A stretch of DNA of 11,498 nt from Balneolaceae bacterium SMO_bin1 (GCA_003123965.1 NNSL01000506.1:1-11498); one strand, 5' to 3'. Counted from the stretch's first letter, positions 1-8,476 are shown. Notes: generated from the sequence alone by a model not told the origin. Translations and numbers: made by a program.

Positions 1-1952
1 ATCAGCTGAACCGGTTGTGACGGACCAGCTTCTTTAACACGCTGCCCGTGCTCGTTTTCCATGGCACGAACGCGGCCAAAGCATGAGCCGGCAACAAAGG
101 GGTCGCCTACTTTAAGCGTCCCATTTTGAACCAAAATATTGGCCAGCGTACCTTTTCCTTTATCAACACGCGACTCAAGTACAACACCATCGGCGCGGCG
201 ATTGGGATTGGCTTTCAATTCTCTTAGTTCGGCCTCAATCAATACTTTTTCCAGTAATTCTTCGACGCCTTCACCCGTTTTGGCCGATACTTCTGCGACC
301 TGATTTTCACCGCCATATTCTTCAACTATTACATCGTGTTCGGCCAATTGCTGCTTAATCTTATCGGGATTTGCACCTTCAAGATCTATCTTGTTAATAG
401 CAACAACAATAGGTACACCCGCGGCTTTAGAGTGATTGATCGCCTCAATGGTCTGCGGCATTACGGCATCGTCTGCGGCTACAACCAAAATTACAATATC
501 GGTGGCATAAGCACCACGCGATCGCATGGCGGTAAATGCTTCGTGACCCGGCGTATCAAGGAAAGTAATTGGACGGTCGTCATCGGTTTCAATTTCATAT
601 GCACCTACGTGCTGGGTAATTCCGCCGGCCTCACCTTCGGCCACTTTGGCTTTTCGTATATAATCGAGCAGCGAGGTTTTACCGTGGTCAACGTGACCCA
701 TTACCGTAATAATGGGCGCACGCGGTTCAAGATCTTCCGGATCGTCTTCTTCAAGTTCAATTTCTTCAATGGCTTCATCAGCATCAACGAATTCTACATC
801 GAAACCAAACTCTTCGGCCACCAGCTCAATAGTGCTGGCATCGAGGCGCTGGTTGATAGAAACCATCATGCCAAGATTCATGCATGTGGTTATCACCTCA
901 TTGGTTTTCACATCCATTTCGTCGGCAAGGTCGCTGACCGTAATAAATTCAGTTACCTCTATAGTCTGCTCTTCAAGTTCTTCAAGCTCGGCTTGCAGCT
1001 GCTCTTCTTCTTCCCGCTCTTCTTTACGCTGACGACGGCGTTTTTGTCGTTTACTTCCCACTGTTTCAGACGACTTCATTTTACGAAGTGTCTCCTTCAG
1101 TTTTTCTTCAACCTGCTCTTCTTCTATCTCTGAGCGACGGCTCTTCTTCCCTTTTTTCTTAGAGCGCTTACTTTTCTTGGACGAACTGTCGTCATCTTTG
1201 TCACGATCTTTCCGCCGTTTGCGCTTGCGGCGATTTTTGGGTTTAGAATCATCAATACTAACCTTTCCAAGCACTTTTGTGCCTTTAAGTCGTCCTGCAC
1301 GACCGCGGATTACGCCCTCTTCTTCGTCTTCATCCTCTTCGTCTTCCTCTTCGTAATCCTCCTCTTCTTCGTAGTCCTCCTCTTCTGGCTCTTCTTCTTG
1401 CGTTTCTTCTTCAACCTCTTCTTCCGCCTGCTCCTCAGCAACTTCGGCTTCTTCAGGCTTGGTTTCTACTTCTTCTTCTGTCTCGTCTACTTCTTCAGCA
1501 GTTTCTTCCTCAGGCTCAGCACTGATTTCTTCTTCAGGTTCTTCGTCTGCCTCAGGCTCAATATCTTCCTCCTCTTCTTCTATATCTTCTTGAGGCATCA
1601 GTCCTTCTATGGGGCCTTCCTCCTCTTCTACATCATCTTCGGGAGCAAGGGGCAGCTCATCTTCAATCGGTTCCAGATGATCTTCTATAGAAACGCTTTC
1701 GTTGCGGCTCGAGCGAATTTTGTTTCTACGACTTTCGTACTCTTCGCGTGTTTTGCTAACATCTTCACTTTTTGCTTTATCGTCGCCATATACCGTTTCC
1801 AGCACCTCGTACATTTCAGGCGTAATCTTAGAACTGGGACGAGCAGCAACATCAAAACCTTCATCAGCTAGCGTATCAACAATAGATTTTGTTGATACGT
1901 TAAATTCTGATGCTACCTTAAAAAGTTTTCTTCGCTTGTTCTTTGGCGACAT
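1..1952 (-). CDS. infB: Translation initiation factor IF-2, N-terminal part (cut by window edge)
   Basis: IF-2 is the GTPase that brings initiator fMet-tRNA to the 30S subunit and promotes 50S joining. The frame is open from an ATG at 1950-1952 to the edge (650 full codons). Order of parts: an IF2_N-like helical domain (about residues 1-55, starting [17 protein letters not shown]); a very acidic Glu/Asp tract (about 84-213); a Lys/Arg-rich tract (about 230-320); a second IF2_N-like domain (about 330-393, [14 protein letters not shown]); then the G domain with G1 GHVDHGKT (419-426), G3 DTPGHE (from 466) and G4 NKID (520-523), followed by SAKTGEG. The sequence stops within beta-barrel domain II, so domain III and the fMet-tRNA-binding C domain are missing only because of the window. 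It follows nusA after 98 bases, the usual operon order. The upstream sequence shows no clear Shine-Dalgarno. Confidence 0.97.
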   Translation of the reverse strand, partial: MSPKNKRRKLFKVASEFNVSTKSIVDTLADEGFDVAARPSSKITPEMYEVLETVYGDDKAKSEDVSKTREEYESRRNKIRSSRNESVSIEDHLEPIEDELPLAPEDDVEEEEGPIEGLMPQEDIEEEEEDIEPEADEEPEEEISAEPEEETAEEVDETEEEVETKPEEAEVAEEQAEEEVEEETQEEEPEEEDYEEEEDYEEEDEEDEDEEEGVIRGRAGRLKGTKVLGKVSIDDSKPKNRRKRKRRKDRDKDDDSSSKKSKRSKKKGKKSRRSEIEEEQVEEKLKETLRKMKSSETVGSKRQKRRRQRKEEREEEEQLQAELEELEEQTIEVTEFITVSDLADEMDVKTNEVITTCMNLGMMVSINQRLDASTIELVAEEFGFDVEFVDADEAIEEIELEEDDPEDLEPRAPIITVMGHVDHGKTSLLDYIRKAKVAEGEAGGITQHVGAYEIETDDDRPITFLDTPGHEAFTAMRSRGAYATDIVILVVAADDAVMPQTIEAINHSKAAGVPIVVAINKIDLEGANPDKIKQQLAEHDVIVEEYGGENQVAEVSAKTGEGVEELLEKVLIEAELRELKANPNRRADGVVLESRVDKGKGTLANILVQNGTLKVGDPFVAGSCFGRVRAMENEHGQRVKEAGPSQPVQL

Positions 1953-1998
1953 ATAAGTGATTTAAAACGGACTTTTCTAATTTATCGAATTACATCTA

Positions 1999-2046
1999 CG
2001 CTAAAAATAACGTATATGTATTGCAGGTAAAAGGAGAAATTTAGCG
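1999..2046. repeat. Inverted repeat in the nusA-infB spacer
   Basis: CGCTAAA (1999-2005) pairs with TTTAGCG (2040-2046), giving a perfect 7-bp stem around a 34-base AT-rich loop. The right arm spans part of the spacer just beyond the nusA stop at 2051. There is no U-run directly after either arm, so it does not look like an intrinsic terminator. It could be an mRNA processing or stability element between the two cistrons, or chance. Confidence 0.3.
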
Positions 2047-2050
2047 CCTC

Positions 2051-3306
2051 TTACAGCTCTTCGTCTTCAAATTCATAGGCAATGATATCAATGATGCGCT
2101 CGGCCTCATCTTCATCAATTTCGCCCTCAGTACGGCGTACAATTTCTTCTTCATCGAGCTCGAGCACCTGGCGGGCAGTATCGCAGCCAATGTCGTGCAA
2201 TAACTGAATAACCTCAGGACCAAAATCAATTTCAAATTCTTTCAGGTCAATATCATCTTCAACTTCTGCTTCACGGTATACGTCAATTTCACAACCCGCC
2301 AGCTTGGAAGCCAGGCGAATATTAACGCCGCCCTTACCAATAGCTTTTGATACTTCATCGGCCGGAACCAGCACTTTTGCGTGCTCGCCATCTTCGCTGA
2401 GCTCAACGCTCAGAACTTTAGCTGGCTGCAATGCACGCTTTATGAATTCATGTTTATCATCGGTGTAGTTGATAACGTCAATATTTTCGTTTCCAAGCTC
2501 GCGTACAATGGCATGAATGCGAATTCCTTTCATGCCAACACAGGCACCCACGGGATCTACGCGCTCGTCGTGCGATAACACGGCAACCTTTGAACGGTCG
2601 CCAGGCTCTCGTGCAATTTCTTTAAGCTCAATGATGCCGTCGTACACTTCGGGAATTTCGTTTTCAAACAATCGTTCTAAAAACAGCGGTGAGGTTCTAG
2701 AGATAATTACTGTCGGATTCCCGTGCTCTCGTTTCACTTCGCTTACAACAGCACGAATAGTATCCCTTTATGGTAGCGATCTTTTTTTATCTGTTCGCTG
2801 CGCGGCATTACTAATTCTACACCATTATGATTTACCAGCATTTCGCGGTTGCGAATTTGGTATACATCACCGAGTACAATTTCGCCCACGCGTTCAGAGT
2901 AATCTTCAAAAACATTGTCTTTTTCAATTTCACGAATACGTTGGGCAAGCTGCTGGCGGGCCATCATTACAGCGCGGCGGCCAAAATCCTGAATAGAAAG
3001 TTCTTCGGCGTGCTCATCGTAAAGCTCGTAATCGGGATCAATTTTCTGTGCCTCTTCGATAGTAATTTCATGTACTTCATCGGTGAGCTCCTCTTCAGGA
3101 ACAACTTCACGAATATGCAGAATCTGAATTTCGCCACGGTCAGCGTTCAAGATAACCTCAAAAGCATCATCCGAACCATATTTTTTACGAATCATGGTTC
3201 GAAAAACGTCTTCCAGAATGGTAAGCAGTAAATCCTTATCCATTCCTTTATCTTTTGCAATTTCTGCGAAAGACTGGATTATCTGTTTAGAAATATCTTT
3301 TTCCAT
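2051..3306 (-). CDS. nusA: Transcription termination/antitermination factor NusA, interrupted by an apparent one-base deletion
   Basis: NusA binds RNA polymerase and nascent RNA and controls pausing, termination and antitermination. ATG is at 3304-3306 and TAA at 2051-2053. The first frame gives 187 residues (N-terminal polymerase-binding domain about 1-125, then the start of S1) and then stops at 2743. The second frame resumes the S1 domain and carries KH1 (GMKG, about 258-261), KH2 (GKGG, about 324-327) and an acidic helical tail (about 355-418). The frames join at the GGG run 2764-2766: adding one G restores DTIRAVVSEV at that point and one 418-residue protein, a normal length for NusA lacking the long C-terminal repeats of E. 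coli. The zero-frame codons there (CAT AAA GGG ATA) are not a recognised -1 slippery heptamer, so sequencing error is favoured over recoding. It starts 33 bases after rimP ends. An automatic annotation would call it a pseudogene or two ORFs. Confidence 0.93.
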
Positions 3307-3339
3307 TCGTCGGCTCTTTTTTGCTTTTAACGTTACTGC

Positions 3340-3804
3340 TTATTTCAGCGAAGGTATTACTTTCGTTTCTACAATTTGGTCGAATGAGAGTTCCACCGGG
3401 GCTTTCTCCTCTTCGCGGAACACAACAATAGACTGTTCTGATAAATTTTTGAGTACCCCCTCCAGTTTATGGTACCCTTCATCATTCTTGTATTTAACTT
3501 TCACTTTCCGACCCTTGTTTTTAGGATATTGACGTCGGTCAACCAGCGGTCGGCTTAATCCCGGTGAAGAAACATTCAAGCGATATTTTGAATCTATAAG
3601 TTCATGGGCATCCATTAAAAAGCTAAGCTCATTGCTTATTTCGGCGCATTCGTCCATATTTACTCCGCGTTCTACGCCATCAATATAGACCCAGACTTCG
3701 GGCACATTATTCCCTTTTACTTCCAAACCGACCAAAAAGAAGTCGGTACTTGCAAGCACAGATTCCGCTAATTCGGTAATTTCTTTTTCTACTTTATTTG
3801 CCAC
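3340..3804 (-). CDS. rimP: Ribosome maturation factor RimP
   Basis: RimP acts in late 30S subunit maturation. The 154-residue product has the usual length and two-domain make-up. The N-terminal alpha/beta domain contains VWVYIDG (about 37-43) and the family segment NVSSPGLSRPLVDRRQY (about 77-93). The C-terminal part (about 100-154) is the Sm-like small beta-barrel. The start is GTG (3802-3804): the upstream frame meets TGA two codons earlier and no in-frame ATG lies before residue 50, so GTG is the only good choice. No Shine-Dalgarno is apparent. It is the first gene of the rimP-nusA-infB operon and sits just behind a leader hairpin with a U-run. There are no odd features in the protein. Confidence 0.96.
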   Translation of the reverse strand: MANKVEKEITELAESVLASTDFFLVGLEVKGNNVPEVWVYIDGVERGVNMDECAEISNELSFLMDAHELIDSKYRLNVSSPGLSRPLVDRRQYPKNKGRKVKVKYKNDEGYHKLEGVLKNLSEQSIVVFREEEKAPVELSFDQIVETKVIPSLK

Positions 3805-3824
3805 TATTCACTAATTTTTGATAC

Positions 3825-3855
3825 AAAAAAAAGTGAGGGCCTAGGGCACTCACTT
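3825..3855 (-). terminator. Leader intrinsic-terminator-like hairpin ahead of rimP
   Basis: On the minus strand AAGTGAG (3855-3849) pairs with CTCACTT (3837-3831). The stem can extend past one mismatch by GCC/GGC around a CTA loop, and it runs into eight U residues (complement of the A-run 3825-3832). On the plus strand no U-run follows, so it points leftward only. No minus-strand gene lies upstream that it could end, because the neighbour at 4050 reads away. It therefore sits in the 5' leader of the rimP operon, about 20 bases before the GTG start. It may act as an attenuator or as a 5' stability hairpin. Confidence 0.65.
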
Positions 3856-3863
3856 AAATCATT

Positions 3864-3894
3864 CAAAGATATTGGTAATACCGTTAAAAAACAA
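3864..3894 (-). promoter_or_regulatory. Candidate Bacteroidota-type promoter of the rimP-nusA-infB operon
   Basis: On the minus strand TTG (3894-3892) is followed by 20 bases and then TATCTTTG (3871-3864). This fits the Bacteroidota housekeeping consensus TTG-N17-23-TAnnTTTG exactly. Transcription would start near 3857-3860, a few bases before the leader hairpin. It is the only full match to this pattern that I found in the intergenic regions, and it is correctly placed for an operon that has no other upstream gene. Confidence 0.55.
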
Positions 3895-4049
3895 CCGGAT
3901 TAGCATTGGCAAAATTGAAGGCTTATAATCTCAGGCACAGGCCTTAGTATTGATCTGAATTCATTCCGTTTTTATAAATTTTTAATAAATTTGTGTACTC
4001 CATTGTCTATACTTATCGTGTCTAAAACTTTTAACCAAAAAATGTAAAT

Positions 4050-6935
4050 ATGCGTCTCTTAACTGCTGCATTTACTCTCCTGCTGTCCTTTCTATTTATT
4101 GTGCCTGCTCAAAGCCAGAACATTGAAGCAACTTCGGCTGAAGAGCGCATGCAGAACATTGAAAAACGTAAACAAATGCGTGCGCAATCCATCTTTAGAG
4201 AATATCCCGTTCGCAATGTAGGCCCCGTAGTAATGAGCGGACGGATCACAGATTTAGCCGTACATGAAGACAGTGCCCGACATTTTTATGTAGCATATGC
4301 TTCTGGCGGTGTTTTTGAAACTACCAACAGCGGCACCACTATGGAACCGATATTTGACCATCAGGGAACTATAACAATTGGTGATATTGCCATCTCGAAA
4401 GCCGACCCTAAAACATTGTGGGTGGGTACAGGCGAAAATAATAGCAGCCGATCGAGTTATGCCGGAAATGGTATTTATAAAAGTACCGACGGCGGTGATA
4501 GCTGGACGCATATGGGTCTGACCGGCTCACAGCATATTGGGCGCATCATTACTCATCCTGAAGACGCCGATATTGCCTGGGTTGCAAGCCAAGGCCCGCT
4601 TTACTCTATGAATGATGTGCGCGGCGTTTACAAAACTACCGACGGGGGCCAAAGCTGGAATCGGACGCTCACCCCTTCTGACAGTACTGGTGTTATTGAC
4701 TTGGTAATCAATCCCGAAAATCCCGACCAAATGTGGGCAAGCACCTGGCAGCGATTTCGTCAAGCCTGGAATTTTGATGAAGCTGGTGAAGGCTCTGCTA
4801 TTTACATGTCGAACGACGGCGGCGAAACGTGGCAGAAATCCATGGACGGGTTCCCGGATGGGAAATTCGTAGGGCGCATTGGCCTCGATGTAAGTGCCTC
4901 AAACCCTGATATTTTGTATGCGTTTTTAGATAACCAAGAAGAAACTCGGACCAAGCGCGAAGTTGATGAAGATGAACTTACCCCCAACGACTTTGAGGGC
5001 ATGAGTGAACAAGATTTCCTGGCCCTCGAAAATGAGAAGCTTCAAGAATATTTGCGCAGCAATGGATTTCCCCGAAAGTACACCGCACAACGTGTAAAAA
5101 ACCAAGTACAAGAAGGGCTTTATGAACCCGAAGCGCTAGCTGATTATCTCGGCGATGCCAACGCGGCACTTTTTGATACAAGTATTGAAGGAGCTCAAGT
5201 ATACCGCTCGGAGGACGGCGGTCAATCATGGACCAAAGTAAATAGCTACGCACTCGACAATCTCATTTATACGTACGGCTATTATTTTGGTGAAGTACGT
5301 GTTTCACCAACGAACCCGGATGAAATATACATTATGGGTGTTCCTGCGCTTAAATCTACCGATGCCGGCAAAACCTGGAAACCCATCGCCGAAAACCAAC
5401 CGGTACACGTAGATCATCACGCCATGTGGATTGATCCCAGCGATGATGAACATATATTGTTGGGGAATGACGGCGGCCTGTATGAAAGCTACGACGGAGG
5501 CATCAACTTTATCCATCATAATAATGTTCCTGTTGGGCAATTTTACAGCGTAGCCGTAGATATGGAGGAGCCCTATAACATATACGGCGGACTGCAAGAT
5601 AACGGCGTGTTTACCGGTTCTTCGGAAGGTTCACCAAATGACGGCAACGAGTGGGAGCGCCTCTTCGGCGGTGACGGCATGCACGTGGCTATTGATCCAC
5701 GCGACAGCGATCGCATTTACACCGGTTTCCAGTTTGGCAACTATTTCCGAATCGACCAGTCCAGCGGGCGTACTGTGCGCATCACCCCGCAGCATGATAT
5801 TGGAGAAGAGAAGTACCGCTTCAACTGGAATACGCCCATTGAAATGAGCAACCACAATCCTGATGTAATATATTTTGGATCCCAAAACGTGCATCGTAGT
5901 TTTGATCGCGGCGAAAGCTGGAAGGCTATTAGCCCCGACCTAACAAATGAGCGCGACATTCAGCAAGAAGGAAATGTGCCCTACTCTACTATTACTACCA
6001 TTTCAGAATCGCCGGTGAATTTTAATGTCGTCTGGGCCGGAACTGACGATGGCAATATACAAGTAACGCGCGATGGCGGCGAAAGTTGGACGCTTGTTTC
6101 CGAAAACCTGCCGCAACGTCGATGGGTAAGCCAGGTTCACGCTTCTAACCACGACGCAGGCACGGCCTATGCCTCGCTGAACGGATACCGTTACGACGAA
6201 TTTAAAACGTATCTGTACAAAACTACCGACTACGGTCAGTCATGGACTTCAGTAAAAGGCAACTTACCCGAATCTGTAGCCAATGTAATTGTGCAAGATC
6301 CTGAAAATCCGGATATGCTATACGCTGGCCTCGACTTTGGCACATTCATCAGCTTTGATGACGGCAATAAATGGCACTTGCTCAACGGTGTACCCAATGT
6401 GCCTTCGTACGACATGACGGTTCACCCACGCGAAATGGACTTGGTTGTAGGTACACACGGGCGCAGTATCTATGTAACGGAATTGGATAAGTTGCACGAA
6501 GTTGCCGACAAACGCGATGAACCTATACTGGCCCTGCCAATTGATAATGTGCGCTACTCTGAGAACTGGGGCCAGCAATCGGTTCAGTATCGTCCGCCCT
6601 ATGAGCCCGAAACCACCTGGATGTATTGGGTTGGAGATGAAAATGCTGAAAATGAAGCCGTTCAAATTACTGTAAAAGATAGCGACGGCAATACCGTTAC
6701 CACATTGGAAGACGAAGCCAGTTATGGCTTTAACACCTTAAACTGGAATTTAAAACTGAACGACGACCCTTCTTTTATGGGAGGCGGAACCTACACCATC
6801 ACTTATGAAATTAACGGCAATACCGATGAAACTACCTTTGAGATTACTGACGGCCGCAATGGCGATAATCCTAATCAGCGGGTGTTCTCATCGCCAGACG
6901 AAATCCAATACGAAGAACACGAAGAAGACTACTAG
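4050..6935 (+). CDS. Exported BNR/VPS10 (sortilin)-like repeat protein of unknown function
   Basis: The 961-residue protein has a Sec signal peptide (MRLL, hydrophobic stretch to about residue 18, cleavage likely near VPAQS-Q) and is therefore exported. It carries about ten Asp-box (BNR) repeats of the form S/T-x-D-x-G-x-S/T-W: about residues 143, 194, 252, 385, 433, 478 (GG-IN variant), 615, 672, 727 and 769. These indicate one or two beta-propellers, as in sortilin-like/exo-glycosidase folds. A charged, helix-rich insertion (about 296-380) interrupts the blades. After residue 790 comes a beta-sandwich-like end (VQITVKDSDGN, GTYTITYEI) and a short acidic tail ending EEHEEDY. Such proteins are often annotated as glycosyl hydrolases, but the repeats alone prove no enzyme activity. 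I see no clear type IX secretion C-terminal signal. The last 110 bases or more overlap the next gene in another frame. ATG 4050 is preceded by an AT-rich stretch without a Shine-Dalgarno. Confidence 0.9.
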   Translation: MRLLTAAFTLLLSFLFIVPAQSQNIEATSAEERMQNIEKRKQMRAQSIFREYPVRNVGPVVMSGRITDLAVHEDSARHFYVAYASGGVFETTNSGTTMEPIFDHQGTITIGDIAISKADPKTLWVGTGENNSSRSSYAGNGIYKSTDGGDSWTHMGLTGSQHIGRIITHPEDADIAWVASQGPLYSMNDVRGVYKTTDGGQSWNRTLTPSDSTGVIDLVINPENPDQMWASTWQRFRQAWNFDEAGEGSAIYMSNDGGETWQKSMDGFPDGKFVGRIGLDVSASNPDILYAFLDNQEETRTKREVDEDELTPNDFEGMSEQDFLALENEKLQEYLRSNGFPRKYTAQRVKNQVQEGLYEPEALADYLGDANAALFDTSIEGAQVYRSEDGGQSWTKVNSYALDNLIYTYGYYFGEVRVSPTNPDEIYIMGVPALKSTDAGKTWKPIAENQPVHVDHHAMWIDPSDDEHILLGNDGGLYESYDGGINFIHHNNVPVGQFYSVAVDMEEPYNIYGGLQDNGVFTGSSEGSPNDGNEWERLFGGDGMHVAIDPRDSDRIYTGFQFGNYFRIDQSSGRTVRITPQHDIGEEKYRFNWNTPIEMSNHNPDVIYFGSQNVHRSFDRGESWKAISPDLTNERDIQQEGNVPYSTITTISESPVNFNVVWAGTDDGNIQVTRDGGESWTLVSENLPQRRWVSQVHASNHDAGTAYASLNGYRYDEFKTYLYKTTDYGQSWTSVKGNLPESVANVIVQDPENPDMLYAGLDFGTFISFDDGNKWHLLNGVPNVPSYDMTVHPREMDLVVGTHGRSIYVTELDKLHEVADKRDEPILALPIDNVRYSENWGQQSVQYRPPYEPETTWMYWVGDENAENEAVQITVKDSDGNTVTTLEDEASYGFNTLNWNLKLNDDPSFMGGGTYTITYEINGNTDETTFEITDGRNGDNPNQRVFSSPDEIQYEEHEEDY

Positions 6936-7329
6936 TGACCGCAGCAGTGAATTAATTTACAGCGATACACTTTCATTTCTTTCGTCGGCTGACGACACCC
7001 TGGCAACTATTCAGGTAGCAGTGGCCGACGATGCGAATGAACGCAACGAAGGGCTGATGAATGTGAGCAATTTGTCGCAGAATAGAGGGATGCTCTTTAT
7101 TTTTGAAGAGCAACAACCGCTCAGCTTCTGGATGGCCAATACACCGCTGCCGCTGGATATTTTCTTTGTTAACGAAGATATGGAAATCGTTCGCATTCAT
7201 CGCAACACTCCGCCTTACACTGAAGAAAACTTTACTTCCGGCGATGAACCGGCTCTTTATGCCGTGGAAACAAATGCGGGTTTTGCCGTATCTCACGATA
7301 TTCAGGAAGGGATGAAAATTACGTTTTAA
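6826..7329 (+). CDS. DUF192 family lipoprotein
   Basis: The product is a small DUF192 protein of unknown biochemical role. From ATG 6826 it has 167 residues: a short basic n-region (MKLPLR), a hydrophobic core and the lipobox I-S-G-C with the lipidated Cys at position 20, then a polar Ser/Thr/Lys-rich linker (about 21-40). The DUF192 domain (about 55-167) shows ERNEGLM, GMLFIF, FWM-NTPLPLDIFF and a C-terminal AVETNAGF...I-EGM-I segment, all typical of the family. An alternative ATG at 6805 adds seven residues. I prefer 6826 because it gives a standard lipoprotein signal peptide; neither start has a clear Shine-Dalgarno. The whole signal peptide lies inside the 3' end of the preceding gene in another frame. 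Bacteroidota DUF192 proteins are commonly lipoproteins, which supports this start. The gene ends 17 bases before a strong terminator hairpin. Confidence 0.9.
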   Translation: MKLPLRLLTAAMAIILISGCSHRQTKSNTKNTKKTTSDRSSELIYSDTLSFLSSADDTLATIQVAVADDANERNEGLMNVSNLSQNRGMLFIFEEQQPLSFWMANTPLPLDIFFVNEDMEIVRIHRNTPPYTEENFTSGDEPALYAVETNAGFAVSHDIQEGMKITF

Positions 7330-7346
7330 ATTTACAGGCCATAAAA

Positions 7347-7377
7347 AAAGCTCCATCTAGCCAATAGATGGAGCTTT
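7347..7377. terminator. Bidirectional intrinsic terminator between convergent genes
   Basis: AAAGCTCCATCTA (7347-7359) and TAGATGGAGCTTT (7365-7377) form a perfect 13-bp stem with a GCCAA loop. A-rich sequence lies on the left (7343-7349) and TTTAATTTTT on the right, so either strand yields a hairpin followed by a U-rich tail. It lies between the plus-strand DUF192 gene (ends 7329) and the minus-strand fbp gene (ends 7398), and serves both. Confidence 0.93.
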
Positions 7378-7397
7378 AATTTTTGAAGCCTATTACA

Positions 7398-8429
7398 TCA
7401 GGCCCTTACGGTTTCTTCAGCATATTCATCAAGAAATTCTTTAACCTTACTGACGTTCTCTTTTGAGCCAATATAAATGGGCGTCCGCTGGTGTATAGCC
7501 TCAGGCGTTACATCCATAATACGGCCTTTTCCGTCAATGGCCATTCCCCCCGCCTGCTCAATTACGAAACTAAGCGGATTGCATTCATACATCAGCCTTA
7601 ACTTACCGTTCGGATACTTGGTACTGTGCGGATAAATAAAAATACCACCTTTAAGCAGGGTGCGATGAACATCTGCCACCATGGAGCCGATATACCGGGC
7701 TGAGTACGGCCGGCCATCTTCTTCAACTTCTTCCTGGCAATATTTCACGTATTTTTTTAAACCCTCTGGCCAGGATTTATAATACCCCTCATTGACGCTA
7801 TAAATAGTGCCATGGTCGGGCATTTTTATATCATCGTTACTTAAAATAAATTCACCTATACTAGGATCCAGCGTAAATTCGCTCACCCCCATTCCCGTTG
7901 TATAAACCATTATCGTGCTTGACCCATACAGCACATAGCCCGCCGCTACCTGCTTGGTACCCGGCTGCAGGGCGTCATCTGTACCCAAGGCAGAAATGTC
8001 ATCATTTTCACATATATATATTGAGAAAATACTGCCAATGGAAACATTTACGTCGATATTGGATGACCCATCGAGCGGATCCATATATACAATGTATTTC
8101 CCTCCGTCATTGTGGAGCTCAACTATACCATCATTCTCTTCTGATATAACCATACAGGTGATATCAGAGCGATTTAGCGCGGAAATCAGCTGCCGATCGG
8201 AAAAAAGATCGAGTTTTTTAACAGCTTCGCCATGCACATTTTGCGAGCCATCCTCACCCAGAATATTTGTGATGCCCGCCTTATTTACTTCCCGTGAAAT
8301 AATCTTTGCAGCCAGGCCAATATCACGCAGCAGCTGAGAAAGTTCGCCCGTTGCCCCGGGAAATTTATTTTGGCTTTGAATGATATATTCTTCGAGCGTA
8401 ATTACCCGATTTTTATTTCGATCTACCAT
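7398..8429 (-). CDS. fbp: Class 1 fructose-1,6-bisphosphatase
   Basis: This enzyme hydrolyses fructose 1,6-bisphosphate to fructose 6-phosphate, the committed step of gluconeogenesis, in the cytoplasm with Mg2+. The product has 343 residues, the usual length. Visible family features: ITLEEYIIQSQ near the N-terminus (about 10-20), the metal-binding Glu pair in SEEND (about 97-98), the signature DPLDGSSNIDVN (about 117-128), ARYIGSMVADVHRTLLKGG, and the late motif KLRLMYECNPLSFVIEQAGG that holds substrate- and metal-binding residues. ATG 8427-8429 was chosen; an adjacent GTG (8430-8432) would add one residue. AGAGG lies close upstream. It begins 47 bases after coaE ends and is the last gene of the minus-strand cluster before the two-way terminator. 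Confidence 0.96.
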   Translation of the reverse strand: MVDRNKNRVITLEEYIIQSQNKFPGATGELSQLLRDIGLAAKIISREVNKAGITNILGEDGSQNVHGEAVKKLDLFSDRQLISALNRSDITCMVISEENDGIVELHNDGGKYIVYMDPLDGSSNIDVNVSIGSIFSIYICENDDISALGTDDALQPGTKQVAAGYVLYGSSTIMVYTTGMGVSEFTLDPSIGEFILSNDDIKMPDHGTIYSVNEGYYKSWPEGLKKYVKYCQEEVEEDGRPYSARYIGSMVADVHRTLLKGGIFIYPHSTKYPNGKLRLMYECNPLSFVIEQAGGMAIDGKGRIMDVTPEAIHQRTPIYIGSKENVSKVKEFLDEYAEETVRA

Positions 8430-8476
8430 CACCTCTGTCTTAGAATTCTCTTTTTGGTTTGTTAAATATACAAAAG

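Noticed and set aside
336..1133. Long plus-strand open frame of 265 codons opposite infB
   Set aside because: It lies fully antisense to a clear IF-2 coding frame with GTPase motifs, and its composition (Phe/Tyr/Asn-rich) is what a shadow of Glu/Lys-rich codons gives.
1398..1871. Plus-strand open frame rich in Phe/Leu resembling a membrane protein
   Set aside because: It is the mirror of the GAA/GAG-rich acidic tract of infB; the hydrophobicity is an artefact of reading TTC/CTT runs.
2041..2235. Minus-strand open frame overlapping the nusA 3' end
   Set aside because: It is out of frame within the NusA C-terminal acidic region, with no domain and a poor composition.
2755..2775. Programmed -1 frameshifting in nusA
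   Set aside because: The in-frame codons CAT AAA GGG do not form an X XXY YYZ heptamer, and re-pairing of the tRNAs in the -1 frame would be poor.
3918..3945. AAGGC/GCCTT inverted repeat between rimP and the BNR gene
   Set aside because: It has only 5 bp with an 18-base loop and no U-run; likely chance.
3986..3993. TAAATTTG as a -7 promoter box for the BNR-repeat gene
   Set aside because: It fits TAnnTTTG and is sensibly placed 56 bases before the ATG, but no TTG lies 17-23 bases upstream and the area is AT-rich, so I could not support it as a full promoter.
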